In this document: positions 1 to 7,600 of the stretch, one piece after another
How the letters are laid out: each line of letters begins with the position of its first letter
Numbering within the stretch: the first letter of the stretch is position 1
Assembly: GCA_963592435.1 (NCBI GenBank)
Contig: CAVAWT010000018.1
Coordinates: forward strand, 1-30,980
Length of the DNA stretch: 30,980 bases
DNA from: Phoenicibacter sp963592435
GTDB lineage: Bacteria > Actinomycetota > Coriobacteriia > Coriobacteriales > Eggerthellaceae
Direction: 5' to 3'
The notes under the pieces: model-generated
The model's input: the letters and a program-made list of their open reading frames with translations, nothing else
Databases searched by the model: none
What the model was told of the DNA's origin: nothing
Position numbers and translations under genes: made by a program

Positions 1-148
1 TGGAAATCAATGAGTAATTTTTATTGAATGGGTTTGAGGAGGCGTTTAAGCGAGCAAAGCGAGCGCGCTGAGACGAAATGAAATAAAAATTGCGAATGGT
101 TTGATTTACTCGTGTTCGCGTGGCATTTTTTGTGTTTCTTTCAAGGGT
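1..148. other. Gene-free stretch downstream of the phospholipase gene
   Basis: No gene was recognised. Around 50-72 there are direct GCGAGC copies (AGCGAGCAAAGCGAGCGCGC) that could fold weakly. No convincing terminator with a T tract is seen for the phospholipase gene that ends at 149. Confidence 0.4.
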
Positions 149-2806
149 CTAATTTAGACCGTACCAAGCTATGCCCTCAGCCTTCCACCCCGCCTTAACA
201 AGCTTGTCATTCTCATTCTTCGATGTTGTGTAGTTGTGCGACCCAACCTTAGCATTCGGGTTATATTGACGATAGAGCGCCACGCCCTCTTTATCGTCAG
301 AATACCAACCAATTCCTTCATCCTTCCAACCTTGTTTTTTGAGAGAGTCTCTCTCTTTGACAACAGAGGTGTAGTGATGATCACCAGTGAACGGATTGTA
401 AAGGCGATAAACAGGCGTGCTTGATGTTGCTGGAGCAAGCCACCCCTCACCCTCATCTTTCCAACTGAGCGCAACAAGGTTGTCAAATTCAACGACGTCT
501 GATGTGTAGAAATGTTCACCAGTGTAGGGGTTATAGAGCCTCTTCATCGAAACTGTTTGCGTCCACTTTGCATAAAGCGTCACATTGCCTGTTGAGCCCT
601 TCTTTATCTCTTTAATTCGGTTGCCCCACTCACCAGTTTCTGTGCCATTCTTCTCATACCAGCCCTCGAAGACATATTCATCTCTTGTGCAACCTTTAAA
701 AGTTATCGTTGGAGTTTCGATCGTGTAGGACAACTGAGTGTTTTGGTTTTCGGCATCGCCGACGTTTTCATACGAGATTGAATAGGTGATTGGAGTCCAA
801 CTTGCGACCAATTGCACGTCAGCGTTCGTTCCGCTCTCGATTTGTTCCACGACAAAGCCTTCAGGCGTGCACCATCCATCAAAGACATAGCCATTCTTCG
901 TGGCAGGTTGCAACACAATCGTATCATCATCAATTGTGAACGTCGTTTTCGTGTTGAGGTTATCGGCACCCTCCACGTTGTCGTAGGTGATTTTGTGCAC
1001 ATCGATGCTCCAACGAGCAGTCAAAACGACGTCTCCGAAGCTCCCTTCCTTGATTTCAGTGACTTTGTTTCCGCCTTCGTCATACCACCCTAGGAAAGTC
1101 CAGCCCTCGCGAGTCGCATCCGCAATTTTAATCGTCGGAGTCTCGACGCAATACTTTGCCGTTCTGTTGGGATTCTCTGCAACGGTTGCATTTTCGTAAG
1201 ATATTGAATAGCTCTCGGGCGTCCACTTGGCATACAAAACAACATCGCCTGTGTCGCCCCCTGCGATCTGTGTGACCTTCTTGCCCCAGTTGTCATCATC
1301 AGTGCCGTCTTGCGTGTACCACCCATCGAAAATGTAGTGTTCTTTTGTTGCCTCTTGCAACTCGATCGTGTCGGAATTGACATCATAGGTTGCAACTTCA
1401 TTTGGATTGGTTGCGCCGTCAATGTTGTTAAATTTCACGTCGTAGGTCTCAATCGAGAATCGCGCAGTCAGCGAAATGTCGCCGTAGGTGCCTGTTTCGA
1501 TCGTTTTCACTTGAGTCCCTTGAGAATTAAACCAGCCAAGGAACTTCCAACCCTTGCGCACCGCGTCTTTCAACTCATAAGTCGCTGTTTCAATTGTGTA
1601 GGTCGTCTTTAACTTGTTGGGGTTCGTAGCGCCATCCAGTCCAGAATAGGAAATGTTATAAGACACAGGCGACCACTTTGCATAAAGCGTCGTTGAAGAA
1701 TCTTTTGCTTTGTCGTAGGCGAAATTCCAGCTTGTGGTGTAAGACGAATTTTTGTACCAACCAACAAAGGTGTAGGCATTTCTCAAAGGATCGCTTGGTT
1801 TTGTCACATATTTACATTCTTTGACAGTTTGATTGGGAACAGAAGTGCCTCCACACGAGTCAAATTTGAAAGTGCAATTGATTGGTTTTGCCCAATCGTT
1901 TGCCGAAATCGTCCAGTCAACAATCGTATTTGAGGGGAAGTCATAAAGAATGACACCATAGGCCTTTTGACCATAAGCTGAAAAAGGGTTAGATCCGAAA
2001 AATTTCTTATGAACATCCTCGGCATAATCTTCAGGCCAAGTGAAAGGTTTATCTTTTCTCCAACTAAGGTTAGTGCAAATACATTTCTGATAAATGGTTG
2101 ATGAGTAGTATTTATAGATACTCGGGGCGTCATTGAACACTGTCTTCATGTCTTCAACCTTCTGATCAACTGAGCCTTCCCATCTGTTATAGGCAGAACT
2201 TCCAGAAATTCCTTGCATGAAGTCACTACTGTTTACAATTTTGCCACGAACTTGTCCGACTGTCGTTGAATTGTCCCTGCTGACAAGACCATAAGCTGAC
2301 TTTATCTTATTGAGTTCTGTGGTGTTGTAATCCCCAGATTCCTTTTGGATGTTCACGAGAATAAATTCGTTCGGGTGTGAGTTCAGAAAGGTTTTGCATT
2401 TTTGGAGCACAGCCGTTAAATCAAGATGAGTTCCATCACTGTCTCGACATTTGCATGCATAAGAATCTTCACCATGATAAAGATAGAATTTACTATTCTC
2501 CCATTTGTACCTCAGATCAAAAGCGCGAATGCCAGCAGCAAGTTGTTGTTCAATATTCCAAGATTGACAAGTTGCACCTGGCTCAACTATGGAACCCCAA
2601 GTTGAACATTTAACGTTAAAAGTTGCCGTGTCGTGCGTTCCTGGTATTGTGAGCCAGCTGATTTTGGCATCATCCATGATCTCGCTCATCCAGTTGTTGC
2701 GGTCAATGGCATAACAATTTTTTAGAGGCAAAAAAGCCACCAGAGCAAAGAAAAAGGCAAGCAAAACAAACATTTTTTTAATGTTATTGTTCACCAATTT
2801 CATCAT
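149..2806 (-). CDS. Secreted phosphatidylinositol-specific phospholipase C with InlB-type and DUF5648 repeats
   Basis: Predicted exported enzyme of 885 aa that would cleave phosphatidylinositol or GPI-like lipids. A signal peptide covers about residues 1-33 (KK followed by a long hydrophobic stretch, then CYA). The PI-PLC X domain covers about 35-300. The expected catalytic residues are visible: His58-Asp59 in IPGTHD, Asp97 and Arg99 in AFDLR, and His111 in YLYHG. Six Listeria-Bacteroides (InlB B) repeats follow from about 310 to 740, each ending in a motif like LYAKW or LTARW. Three DUF5648-type repeats (RLYNPYTGEHFYTSD, then GWxxEGxxW) close the protein. ATG at 2806 is chosen over the TTG one codon upstream because AAAGGAG lies 6-7 bases ahead of it. 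No sortase motif is seen, so attachment may be through the repeats. The enzyme call is firm; target and any role in virulence are inference. Confidence 0.9.
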   Translation of the reverse strand: MMKLVNNNIKKMFVLLAFFFALVAFLPLKNCYAIDRNNWMSEIMDDAKISWLTIPGTHDTATFNVKCSTWGSIVEPGATCQSWNIEQQLAAGIRAFDLRYKWENSKFYLYHGEDSYACKCRDSDGTHLDLTAVLQKCKTFLNSHPNEFILVNIQKESGDYNTTELNKIKSAYGLVSRDNSTTVGQVRGKIVNSSDFMQGISGSSAYNRWEGSVDQKVEDMKTVFNDAPSIYKYYSSTIYQKCICTNLSWRKDKPFTWPEDYAEDVHKKFFGSNPFSAYGQKAYGVILYDFPSNTIVDWTISANDWAKPINCTFKFDSCGGTSVPNQTVKECKYVTKPSDPLRNAYTFVGWYKNSSYTTSWNFAYDKAKDSSTTLYAKWSPVSYNISYSGLDGATNPNKLKTTYTIETATYELKDAVRKGWKFLGWFNSQGTQVKTIETGTYGDISLTARFSIETYDVKFNNIDGATNPNEVATYDVNSDTIELQEATKEHYIFDGWYTQDGTDDDNWGKKVTQIAGGDTGDVVLYAKWTPESYSISYENATVAENPNRTAKYCVETPTIKIADATREGWTFLGWYDEGGNKVTEIKEGSFGDVVLTARWSIDVHKITYDNVEGADNLNTKTTFTIDDDTIVLQPATKNGYVFDGWCTPEGFVVEQIESGTNADVQLVASWTPITYSISYENVGDAENQNTQLSYTIETPTITFKGCTRDEYVFEGWYEKNGTETGEWGNRIKEIKKGSTGNVTLYAKWTQTVSMKRLYNPYTGEHFYTSDVVEFDNLVALSWKDEGEGWLAPATSSTPVYRLYNPFTGDHHYTSVVKERDSLKKQGWKDEGIGWYSDDKEGVALYRQYNPNAKVGSHNYTTSKNENDKLVKAGWKAEGIAWYGLN

Positions 2807-2880
2807 CAAAAACTCCTTTAAAACTGCCGTTCACCGAAACTTAAAAAATTTCGCCGACTTCTTTTTCATACACATGTATT

Positions 2881-2910
2881 ATTATAAGTTATTTTTTGAA
2901 AAATTGTCTC
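2881..2910 (-). promoter_or_regulatory. Putative promoter of the phospholipase gene
   Basis: Read on the minus strand there is a perfect -10 TATAAT (2881-2886). A weak -35 GAGACA (2905-2910) lies 18 bases upstream. The predicted leader to the ATG is about 70 bases. Confidence 0.4.
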
Positions 2911-2965
2911 CAAAATCCAAAAATAATTCATTAAGACCAAAGGTGCACTTTCTTAACTGAACAAG

Positions 2966-3043
2966 GGGTCGGACCCTGATGAATTCCCAGCGTGCGAAGG
3001 GTCAGACCCTGATGAATTCCCAGCGTGCGAAGGGTCTGACCCC
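2966..3043. repeat. Three copies of the GGGTC-N-GACCC palindromic repeat, 33 bp period
   Basis: Palindromic cores GGGTCGGACCC (2966-2976), GGGTCAGACCC (2999-3009) and GGGTCTGACCC (3032-3042) are spaced exactly 33 bp apart. The intervening segments are nearly identical and contain TGATGAATTCCCAGCGTGCG. Paired copies of the same family, with similar text CCAG(C/T)GT between them, occur at 22148-22193 and 28599-28643. This is a REP-like dispersed family; the rest of the 2807-3139 gap shows no gene. Confidence 0.85.
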
Positions 3044-3139
3044 ATGGAAGGCAGAGGGATTTTGGGCGCGAGGAAACGATTGATAAAAAGATCTACACAA
3101 AAATCGAAAATTGTGTTATTCTAATAAGGCACCTTTTAC

Positions 3140-3227
3140 GGAGGAGTGGCCGAGCGGTTGAAGGCGGCAGTCTTGAAAACTGTTGTGCGGCAACGTACCG
3201 TGGGTTCGAATCCTACCTCCTCCGCCA
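3140..3227 (+). tRNA. tRNA-Ser (anticodon UGA)
   Basis: The acceptor arms GGAGGAG (3140-3146) and CTCCTCC (3217-3223) pair. The anticodon loop CUUGAAA gives UGA. A long variable arm, typical of class II tRNA-Ser, precedes the T arm GGTTCGAATCC. Discriminator G and an encoded CCA (3225-3227) end the gene. Confidence 0.95.
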
Positions 3228-3230
3228 TTT

Positions 3231-3307
3231 GCGCCCGTACCTCAGCTGGATAGAGGGGCTGACTACGAATCAGACCGTCGGGGGTTCGAATCCCTCCGGG
3301 CGCACCA
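3231..3307 (+). tRNA. tRNA-Arg (anticodon ACG)
   Basis: The acceptor GCGCCCG pairs with CGGGCGC. The anticodon loop CUACGAA gives ACG, the T loop is GGTTCGAATCC, and CCA is encoded (3305-3307). It lies 3 bases after tRNA-Ser, so the two are probably cotranscribed. An accessory island begins directly behind its 3' end. Confidence 0.95.
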
Positions 3308-3308
3308 T

Positions 3309-3431
3309 CTGAACGTTCTGGCGGGCAATTTCGCGCGTAAATTCTCGACTCTAAAAATTCACGTAACCCCACGTACGCTAGAATTTTTTTCGCTCGATTT
3401 CCACGCGAAATTTCCTCACCAGAACGTCCAG
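3309..3431. repeat. Long imperfect foldback (MITE-like) element behind tRNA-Arg
   Basis: The left arm from 3309 (CTGAACGTTCTGGCGGGCAA onward) is an imperfect reverse complement of the right arm ending at 3431 (CACCAGAACGTCCAG). Inner parts also pair (AAAAATTCACGT with ACGT...GAATTTTT), with the apex at CCCC (3367-3370). The whole 123 bp could form one long hairpin. The right half recurs at 5456-5511, including an identical 22 bp block (3391-3412 and 5473-5494). No transposase is nearby. The remainder of the gap to 3609 shows nothing recognisable. Confidence 0.75.
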
Positions 3432-3609
3432 CAAAAAATTTTAATGGTTTCTACTAATCTCTGCTTATTGGCACTACAAAAGCCAGATTGCACACACTGC
3501 GCTACGAGAAAAATCGCTCGGATCTGCTCGCCCAGTTTGCTTCTCACTTACATTTTTTCGACCTACGTGTTTCTTGAACATAATTTGGACATAATGTTTT
3601 CTGAAGCAC

Positions 3610-4521
3610 CTAAAATTTCAGTGGTTTCCAACAGCAATTTTTGCTGTCCCAAAACGCTTCGAAATTCTCATTTTTAACAACAGAAAAATACACAGGTTCT
3701 AAGAATTTACAGACTCTTTTAATGACGGTTTCAAACGATAACCCATCCTCTCGTGCTGGCTCAAAATTTGACCAATGTTTGAGCAGCTGCTCGTTTTCAG
3801 AAAACGCTCGGATGTCATCGAAAGCGTCTGTTGTAACGTTACGCTTCCTATGTGTAAGTGTTTCTCTAACAGCTTTCGTCAACACCTCACCCTCAAAGTC
3901 AAACCTGCTCGAAATGTAGTAGATGTCATAGAAGTCTTTCATTCTGCTTGTCAGGGACATCCTCTCTAAAATTGCGTCTAACTTTTCGGCAACAGTGCTC
4001 TCAAGTGAATAGGTGTAGACCTCTGGAGGCTCAAAGTCTGGCAGTCTTGTTGCTATTTTTCTTTTGGCTGGAGCTGGCACAACAACGTCGTCGATCCCGA
4101 TGTCGATAGAGAAAGGTATTCTAACCTTGTCGATTGTTGCAAGCAGTGAAACCCTCGCACCAGGGCATTGTTTGTGTGCTCCAATCTGTTCAACTTTTAC
4201 AGGTTTAATAACAATGTAGTCGTTTCCTGTCTCAGCACTGCACACGTCGGTGATGGTTGCCGTCACTGTGTCAAGTTCTGCGTCGAAGTTGTGAAAGATG
4301 AAGTCAACATCACGAGTAGGTCGTGACTCGAAGTTCGTGAGTGTGTAGATGAACATGCCACCTTTTAGGATGAACTTGTTGCAATAGGGCGACGATGATA
4401 GTCTTCTAAGGAACTCTTCCTGCGCGAACAGTTGCAAAACTGTTTGAAAAGGTAGCCCTGTCTCTTTTGATTGGTTTCTAAGCCTGTCAAGGACCGATTT
4501 TGTAATGTTAGTTACAGCCAT
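3610..4521 (-). CDS. AbiEii/AbiGii-type nucleotidyltransferase toxin
   Basis: 303 aa protein of the AbiEii family (DUF1814), the toxin half of type IV AbiE abortive-infection systems. Family members are nucleotidyltransferases thought to modify RNA or other cell targets. Visible hallmarks are the Lys53-Gly-Gly motif (ILKGG) followed by RPTRDVDF with Asp71 and Asp73 as likely metal ligands. Further along are the family motifs TVAEKLDAI and RMKDFYDIYY. Length is normal. The ATG at 4521 follows a strong AGGAGG. The start overlaps the end of the upstream antitoxin gene by 10 bases, so the two are translationally coupled. The reading frame looks intact. Confidence 0.9.
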   Translation of the reverse strand: MAVTNITKSVLDRLRNQSKETGLPFQTVLQLFAQEEFLRRLSSSPYCNKFILKGGMFIYTLTNFESRPTRDVDFIFHNFDAELDTVTATITDVCSAETGNDYIVIKPVKVEQIGAHKQCPGARVSLLATIDKVRIPFSIDIGIDDVVVPAPAKRKIATRLPDFEPPEVYTYSLESTVAEKLDAILERMSLTSRMKDFYDIYYISSRFDFEGEVLTKAVRETLTHRKRNVTTDAFDDIRAFSENEQLLKHWSNFEPAREDGLSFETVIKRVCKFLEPVYFSVVKNENFEAFWDSKNCCWKPLKF

Positions 4522-5105
4522 GCGCCCAAAACCTCCTGCACTTTCTTTTCTACGTGAAGTTGTTTAGCATACTTTAGGAGCGTCGCGATATTGCGCTTCT
4601 CGTCTTTAATGTACCCTTGACATGCATGAGCAAACACTTCTGCATCAAGCTTGTTCTTGTGAGACAACACATCACACATTGTTCTTTCACGGTCATAGAT
4701 TTTAACCTTGTGTCCGTCGATTTCTGTCGTTGTAATTCCAATAGGATATTTGTTTGGTGTTATGAAATGAGGTTTCACGTTGATACAATCAACATTAAAC
4801 CTTGTTCTTGAAGATGAGCTTTTCACGGCGACATGCCAAGCGCTTGGTGTTCTGTCCACGTAACCGTAGTGGTCTAGCGCACTTTCAAGACACAGCACAG
4901 CATCAGGGAACAGGGTTATCAGAACAGGGACTTCGGAGTAGATGTTGCTGTCAACGATGCGGTAGTAACCCCTGCGAACTTGTTCGATCTCGTTGTTGTT
5001 CAGAAGCTCTTGGATGTTGTTATAGTGACAACCAGAAGCATTAAGATCAGCCGTTTTAAGCAAGCCGTTGTTTCGTTGAAAAGTCTGTTGAAGTGTCTGT
5101 TTCAT
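4512..5105 (-). CDS. AbiEi-type antitoxin and transcriptional autoregulator
   Basis: 197 aa protein matching AbiEi antitoxins. The N-terminal 50 residues look like the family's winged helix (GLLKTADLNASGCHYNNIQE, then EQVRRGYYRI). The C-terminal part carries the usual antitoxin features (LESALDHYGY, CDVLSHK). Known AbiEi proteins repress their own promoter by binding inverted repeats, and a perfect 15+15 bp inverted repeat with a -10 box in its centre lies immediately upstream (5109-5150). The ATG at 5105 has no good ribosome binding site and the leader is very short, so translation may be weak or nearly leaderless. It is first in a two-gene operon with the toxin. Confidence 0.88.
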   Translation of the reverse strand: MKQTLQQTFQRNNGLLKTADLNASGCHYNNIQELLNNNEIEQVRRGYYRIVDSNIYSEVPVLITLFPDAVLCLESALDHYGYVDRTPSAWHVAVKSSSSRTRFNVDCINVKPHFITPNKYPIGITTTEIDGHKVKIYDRERTMCDVLSHKNKLDAEVFAHACQGYIKDEKRNIATLLKYAKQLHVEKKVQEVLGAWL

Positions 5106-5108
5106 ATT

Positions 5109-5150
5109 ATTAAACTATACAAGAATTATAACAAACTTGTATAGTTTAAT
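5109..5150 (-). promoter_or_regulatory. Operator-promoter of the abiE operon
   Basis: ATTAAACTATACAAG (5109-5123) and its exact reverse complement (5136-5150) flank a 12-base centre. Read on the minus strand, the centre holds TATAAT (rc of 5125-5130), a perfect -10 box. The -35 is weak. The palindrome ends 4 bases from the abiEi start codon, so a bound dimer would cover the promoter and start region, as expected for autorepression. Confidence 0.8.
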
Positions 5151-5200
5151 AGAGAAAGAACCGTCGCCTAAACCGTCAAAAAAAGCGTTTAGAAGTGTAG

Positions 5201-5349
5201 CGCCGCACCGTAGACATTCTCGACAGATTAGACCCACTTGCCAACGACCCCAACAGCGCATCCCAACAGTAATTGATGGCAGGAAAAAGCAGTATGAGTA
5301 TTTCAGGGAGAAGCTGCTGACGTTTGAGAGGGTTGACAATAATAGTTAG
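5201..5349 (+). pseudogene. Frame-broken C-terminal remnant of a type I restriction specificity subunit (HsdS)
   Basis: Two short stretches in different frames match the end of HsdS proteins. Frame of 5210: VDILDRLDPLANDPNSA (5210-5260), resembling the family's ILDRFDxLxND. Frame of 5137: PTVIDGRKKQYEYFREKLLT (5269-5328), resembling the ending IxARKKQYEYYRxKLLTF. The first frame is blocked by TAG at 5198 and TAA at 5270. Nothing of the rest of HsdS, nor HsdM or HsdR, is present. The fragment sits between the abiE promoter and the half foldback copy and is presumably what remains of an earlier defence locus. A functional short protein from 5137 is unlikely. Confidence 0.65.
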
Positions 5350-5380
5350 GCACAGGAATTGCGATACAATCATATATGAC

Positions 5381-5430
5381 AGTGCCCCACACGCTTGACT
5401 GCGTTAGCACAGCGAACCAGGTGGGGACGT
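5381..5430. repeat. Candidate REP-like inverted repeat
   Basis: GCCCCAC (5384-5390) pairs with GTGGGGAC (5421-5428), with an inner CGCT/AGCG pairing. The rest of the gap from 5350 to 5572 has no recognisable gene. Only one copy of this text is in the window. Confidence 0.35.
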
Positions 5431-5455
5431 TTACTCAAAAAACAATCATTCGGGA

Positions 5456-5511
5456 ACGTTATCAATTTTCCTCGCTCGATTTCCACGCGAAATTCCACTC
5501 CGAACGTCCAG
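5456..5511. repeat. Half copy of the foldback element
   Basis: This matches the right half of the element at 3371-3431, in the same orientation. It includes the identical 22 bp block (5473-5494) and the terminal GAACGTCCAG. The left arm is missing. With the full copy it brackets the abiE genes and the hsdS remnant. Confidence 0.75.
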
Positions 5512-5572
5512 GAAGCTGAGGTCTCGGGAAAAACCTATTTTGGAAATAATGTTTTTTGAAGTCTCTAAATTT

Positions 5573-6307
5573 TTAGGGTTTCTGACCCCTCCAGCTCCAA
5601 CGTGTTCGTGGTGCTCCAGCAACGAAATTCTTCGACATCAGCGCAAAAGACAACATTTCAGCCTTTCTTATGCATGCAAGTGTTATCGGCAAAAACAACG
5701 CGATGACGTTTCTCGCAGAGGTTGCTGGCTTGCTCAATTGAAACTTTGCTCCTCTCAATTTTTGCGCAACAAAAACTGATTTGAACTCATCATAAACATC
5801 TGGAACAAAACGGAGAGCAAGACAAAGAATGAATGAGAGTTGAGATATTGGAACTCCGATTTTTTGCAATGGAGAAAGCAGTTGAGAGACGGCGTCACAA
5901 AGTTTCATCTGAGAAGTGCAAGCAAGAAGAAGCGCACCTGCAATGAGGCTCAAAACAAGCCGTGTGGCATAGAGCAAAAAACGGTTTACACCAACATCAG
6001 TGAACCCAAAATTAAAGAACTGAAAAACAACAGTGCCTTCAGAAGTGAAAAACAAATTTGCAAGAGATATTAAAACAAACCCGAAAATCAGCCATTTGAC
6101 AGATGAGGCAAGCGACAAAGGGTTAATTTTTGCAAGCAAGCATAAGAGCAAAAGGACAAGGAAATTCGCAAGTAACAAGTGAGGATCTTTAAAGCAATAA
6201 GTCAAAACAACGAAAAGCACGAACCCGAGAAGCTTGACTCTCGCGTCACATCTGTGCAGATAAGAATTCTTGCGCACAAAAGAGCCTATTTTAATTTTTT
6301 TATTCAA
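5573..6307 (-). CDS. ecfT: Energy-coupling factor transporter transmembrane protein EcfT
   Basis: 244 aa membrane protein of the CbiQ/EcfT family that couples the two ATPases to the substrate-binding subunit. The N-terminal motif SYLHRCDARVKLLGF is typical, and about five hydrophobic segments follow. The first Ala-Arg-Gly coupling motif appears as AQKLRGAKF. Where the second is expected there is ALMSKNFVAG, a departure from the usual ARG. The proposed start TTG (6307) overlaps the end of the upstream ATPase gene by 8 bases. The ribosome site GGA lies too close to it, so the exact start is uncertain, but the LHRCDAR motif requires a start near here. It is last in the riboflavin uptake operon. 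Confidence 0.85.
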   Translation of the reverse strand: MNKKIKIGSFVRKNSYLHRCDARVKLLGFVLFVVLTYCFKDPHLLLANFLVLLLLCLLAKINPLSLASSVKWLIFGFVLISLANLFFTSEGTVVFQFFNFGFTDVGVNRFLLYATRLVLSLIAGALLLACTSQMKLCDAVSQLLSPLQKIGVPISQLSFILCLALRFVPDVYDEFKSVFVAQKLRGAKFQLSKPATSARNVIALFLPITLACIRKAEMLSFALMSKNFVAGAPRTRWSWRGQKP

Positions 6308-6956
6308 TTCCTTTTATCTCAAACACTTCATCGCAAAGCTCTTCAACCTCCGCTGGGTCGTGAGACACCAAGACGATCGCCCTGCCTTCATTTCTAAGGT
6401 CGCGAATCAAATCGTGAATTTTTTGAACAGCGTCAGAATCCAGCGAGGATGAAGGCTCATCAAAACAAATGTTTGACGTCTCCATTGCAAGCACCCCAGC
6501 GATTGCCGCCATTCGTTGCTGGCCGCCTGAGATTTTAAAGGGAGAAGAGTCTTTTAAGTTAAGAATCGAAAAATAGTCGAGCCACTTTTTGACCACCACA
6601 TCAACTTTGTCGTCTTTAAACCCAAGGTTGCGTGGTCCAAAAGCAACATCTTCATAAACAGTTTCTGCGAACAGCTGTCTTTCAGGTCTCTGCATGACAT
6701 ATCCAATCAAAGATGCGTGTTCTTCAACAACAACAGGCTTCCTTAAAGCTCGTTTCTTCCACATGCTGACATTCTGGACAATCACTTCACCTGAATTTGG
6801 TCTCAGAACTCCCGTCATAATTTTAAGGAGTGTGGATTTTCCAGCTCCATTAGCTCCAACAACACCAAGGCATTGACCGTCTTTGATGCTCAACGACAGA
6901 TCGTCAAAAATGACTTTGTCCTCATAAGAAAAGCAAATGTTCTTTAGCTCAATCAC
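6300..6956 (-). CDS. ECF transporter ATP-binding protein (second)
   Basis: 218 aa ABC ATPase. Walker A is GANGAGKST, the Q loop is YVMQRPERQLF, the signature is ISGGQQR, Walker B is ICFDEPSSSLD, and the switch His is in VSHDPAE. The Q-loop text Q-x-P-E-x-Q-L is typical of EcfA proteins. The ATG at 6956 overlaps the stop of the preceding ATPase (ATGA). It forms a heterodimer with that neighbour to power riboflavin uptake (inferred from operon and riboswitch). Which of the two is EcfA1 or EcfA2 cannot be settled by eye. Confidence 0.88.
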   Translation of the reverse strand: MIELKNICFSYEDKVIFDDLSLSIKDGQCLGVVGANGAGKSTLLKIMTGVLRPNSGEVIVQNVSMWKKRALRKPVVVEEHASLIGYVMQRPERQLFAETVYEDVAFGPRNLGFKDDKVDVVVKKWLDYFSILNLKDSSPFKISGGQQRMAAIAGVLAMETSNICFDEPSSSLDSDAVQKIHDLIRDLRNEGRAIVLVSHDPAEVEELCDEVFEIKGIE

Positions 6957-7600
6957 ATTCTCACCACACGATCTGCCATTTTGATCTCATCATCTTTGTG
7001 TGAAACGTGAAAAATTGTCCTCTCGCCTTTTGTCTTCTCAAGAAGCCTCAAAAAATGCCTTGAGTTTTTTGAATCAAGAAAAGATGTTGGCTCGTCCAAT
7101 ACGAGAAGCTCAGGATCGGTTGCAATTGCGCAAGCAAGACTCACGAGGTGCTGTTCTCCTCCTGAAAGCTCATGTGGGTCTCTTTCTGCCAAGTCACAAA
7201 TTCCTGCCTTTTGAAGTTGATTCGAAACCGCATCGTCAATTTTCTCAACGCTCCAATTTAAGTTCTGCGGAGCAAAAGCAATGTCTGACACCACGTTTTC
7301 ACAAAGCAGTTGCACGCTTGGGTCTTGTGCAACAAATGCGATTTTTCTTCTGGCATCGGCATAGCCACGCATGTCGACTCGCCCATCCTCAAAACATCTC
7401 TTCCCGAAAAGTTCAACCTCGCCAGAATCTGGGCATTGAAGACCTGCAACGAGCTTAGACATTGTGGATTTCCCTGCGCCGTTTTTTCCAACCAACACGA
7501 CGTGTTCGCCCTCATGCAATTCCAAATTGAAATCGCGAAACACAAATGTCTTTCCCGAATCGTATGAAAAAGACACACTTTTTAGATTTGCTGTTTTCAT
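6953..7600 (-). CDS. ECF transporter ATP-binding protein (first)
   Basis: 215 aa ABC ATPase. Walker A is GKNGAGKST, the Q loop is FVAQDPSVQLL, the signature is LSGGEQHLV, Walker B is LLVLDEPTSFLD, and the switch His is in VSHKDDE. Its ATG at 7600 directly abuts the TAG of ribU with no spacing. Its stop overlaps the next ATPase start by 4 bases. All this implies tight translational coupling within the operon. Confidence 0.88.
   Translation of the reverse strand: MKTANLKSVSFSYDSGKTFVFRDFNLELHEGEHVVLVGKNGAGKSTMSKLVAGLQCPDSGEVELFGKRCFEDGRVDMRGYADARRKIAFVAQDPSVQLLCENVVSDIAFAPQNLNWSVEKIDDAVSNQLQKAGICDLAERDPHELSGGEQHLVSLACAIATDPELLVLDEPTSFLDSKNSRHFLRLLEKTKGERTIFHVSHKDDEIKMADRVVRM

Noticed and set aside
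2966..3043. Possible short CRISPR array (regular 33 bp period)
   Set aside because: The intervening segments are themselves nearly identical, so there are no unique spacers, and no cas genes are nearby; it is a tandem repeat.
3136..3372. Open frames over the tRNA genes
   Set aside because: They are translations of the tRNA-Ser and tRNA-Arg sequences and the foldback element, not proteins.
3432..3609. Coding remnant between the foldback element and abiEii
   Set aside because: A short open minus-strand stretch exists but matches nothing I recognise and lacks a plausible start.
5137..5349. Small 70 aa gene on the plus strand
   Set aside because: Only its last third resembles a protein family (the end of HsdS), and the preceding HsdS part is in another frame; treated as a remnant.
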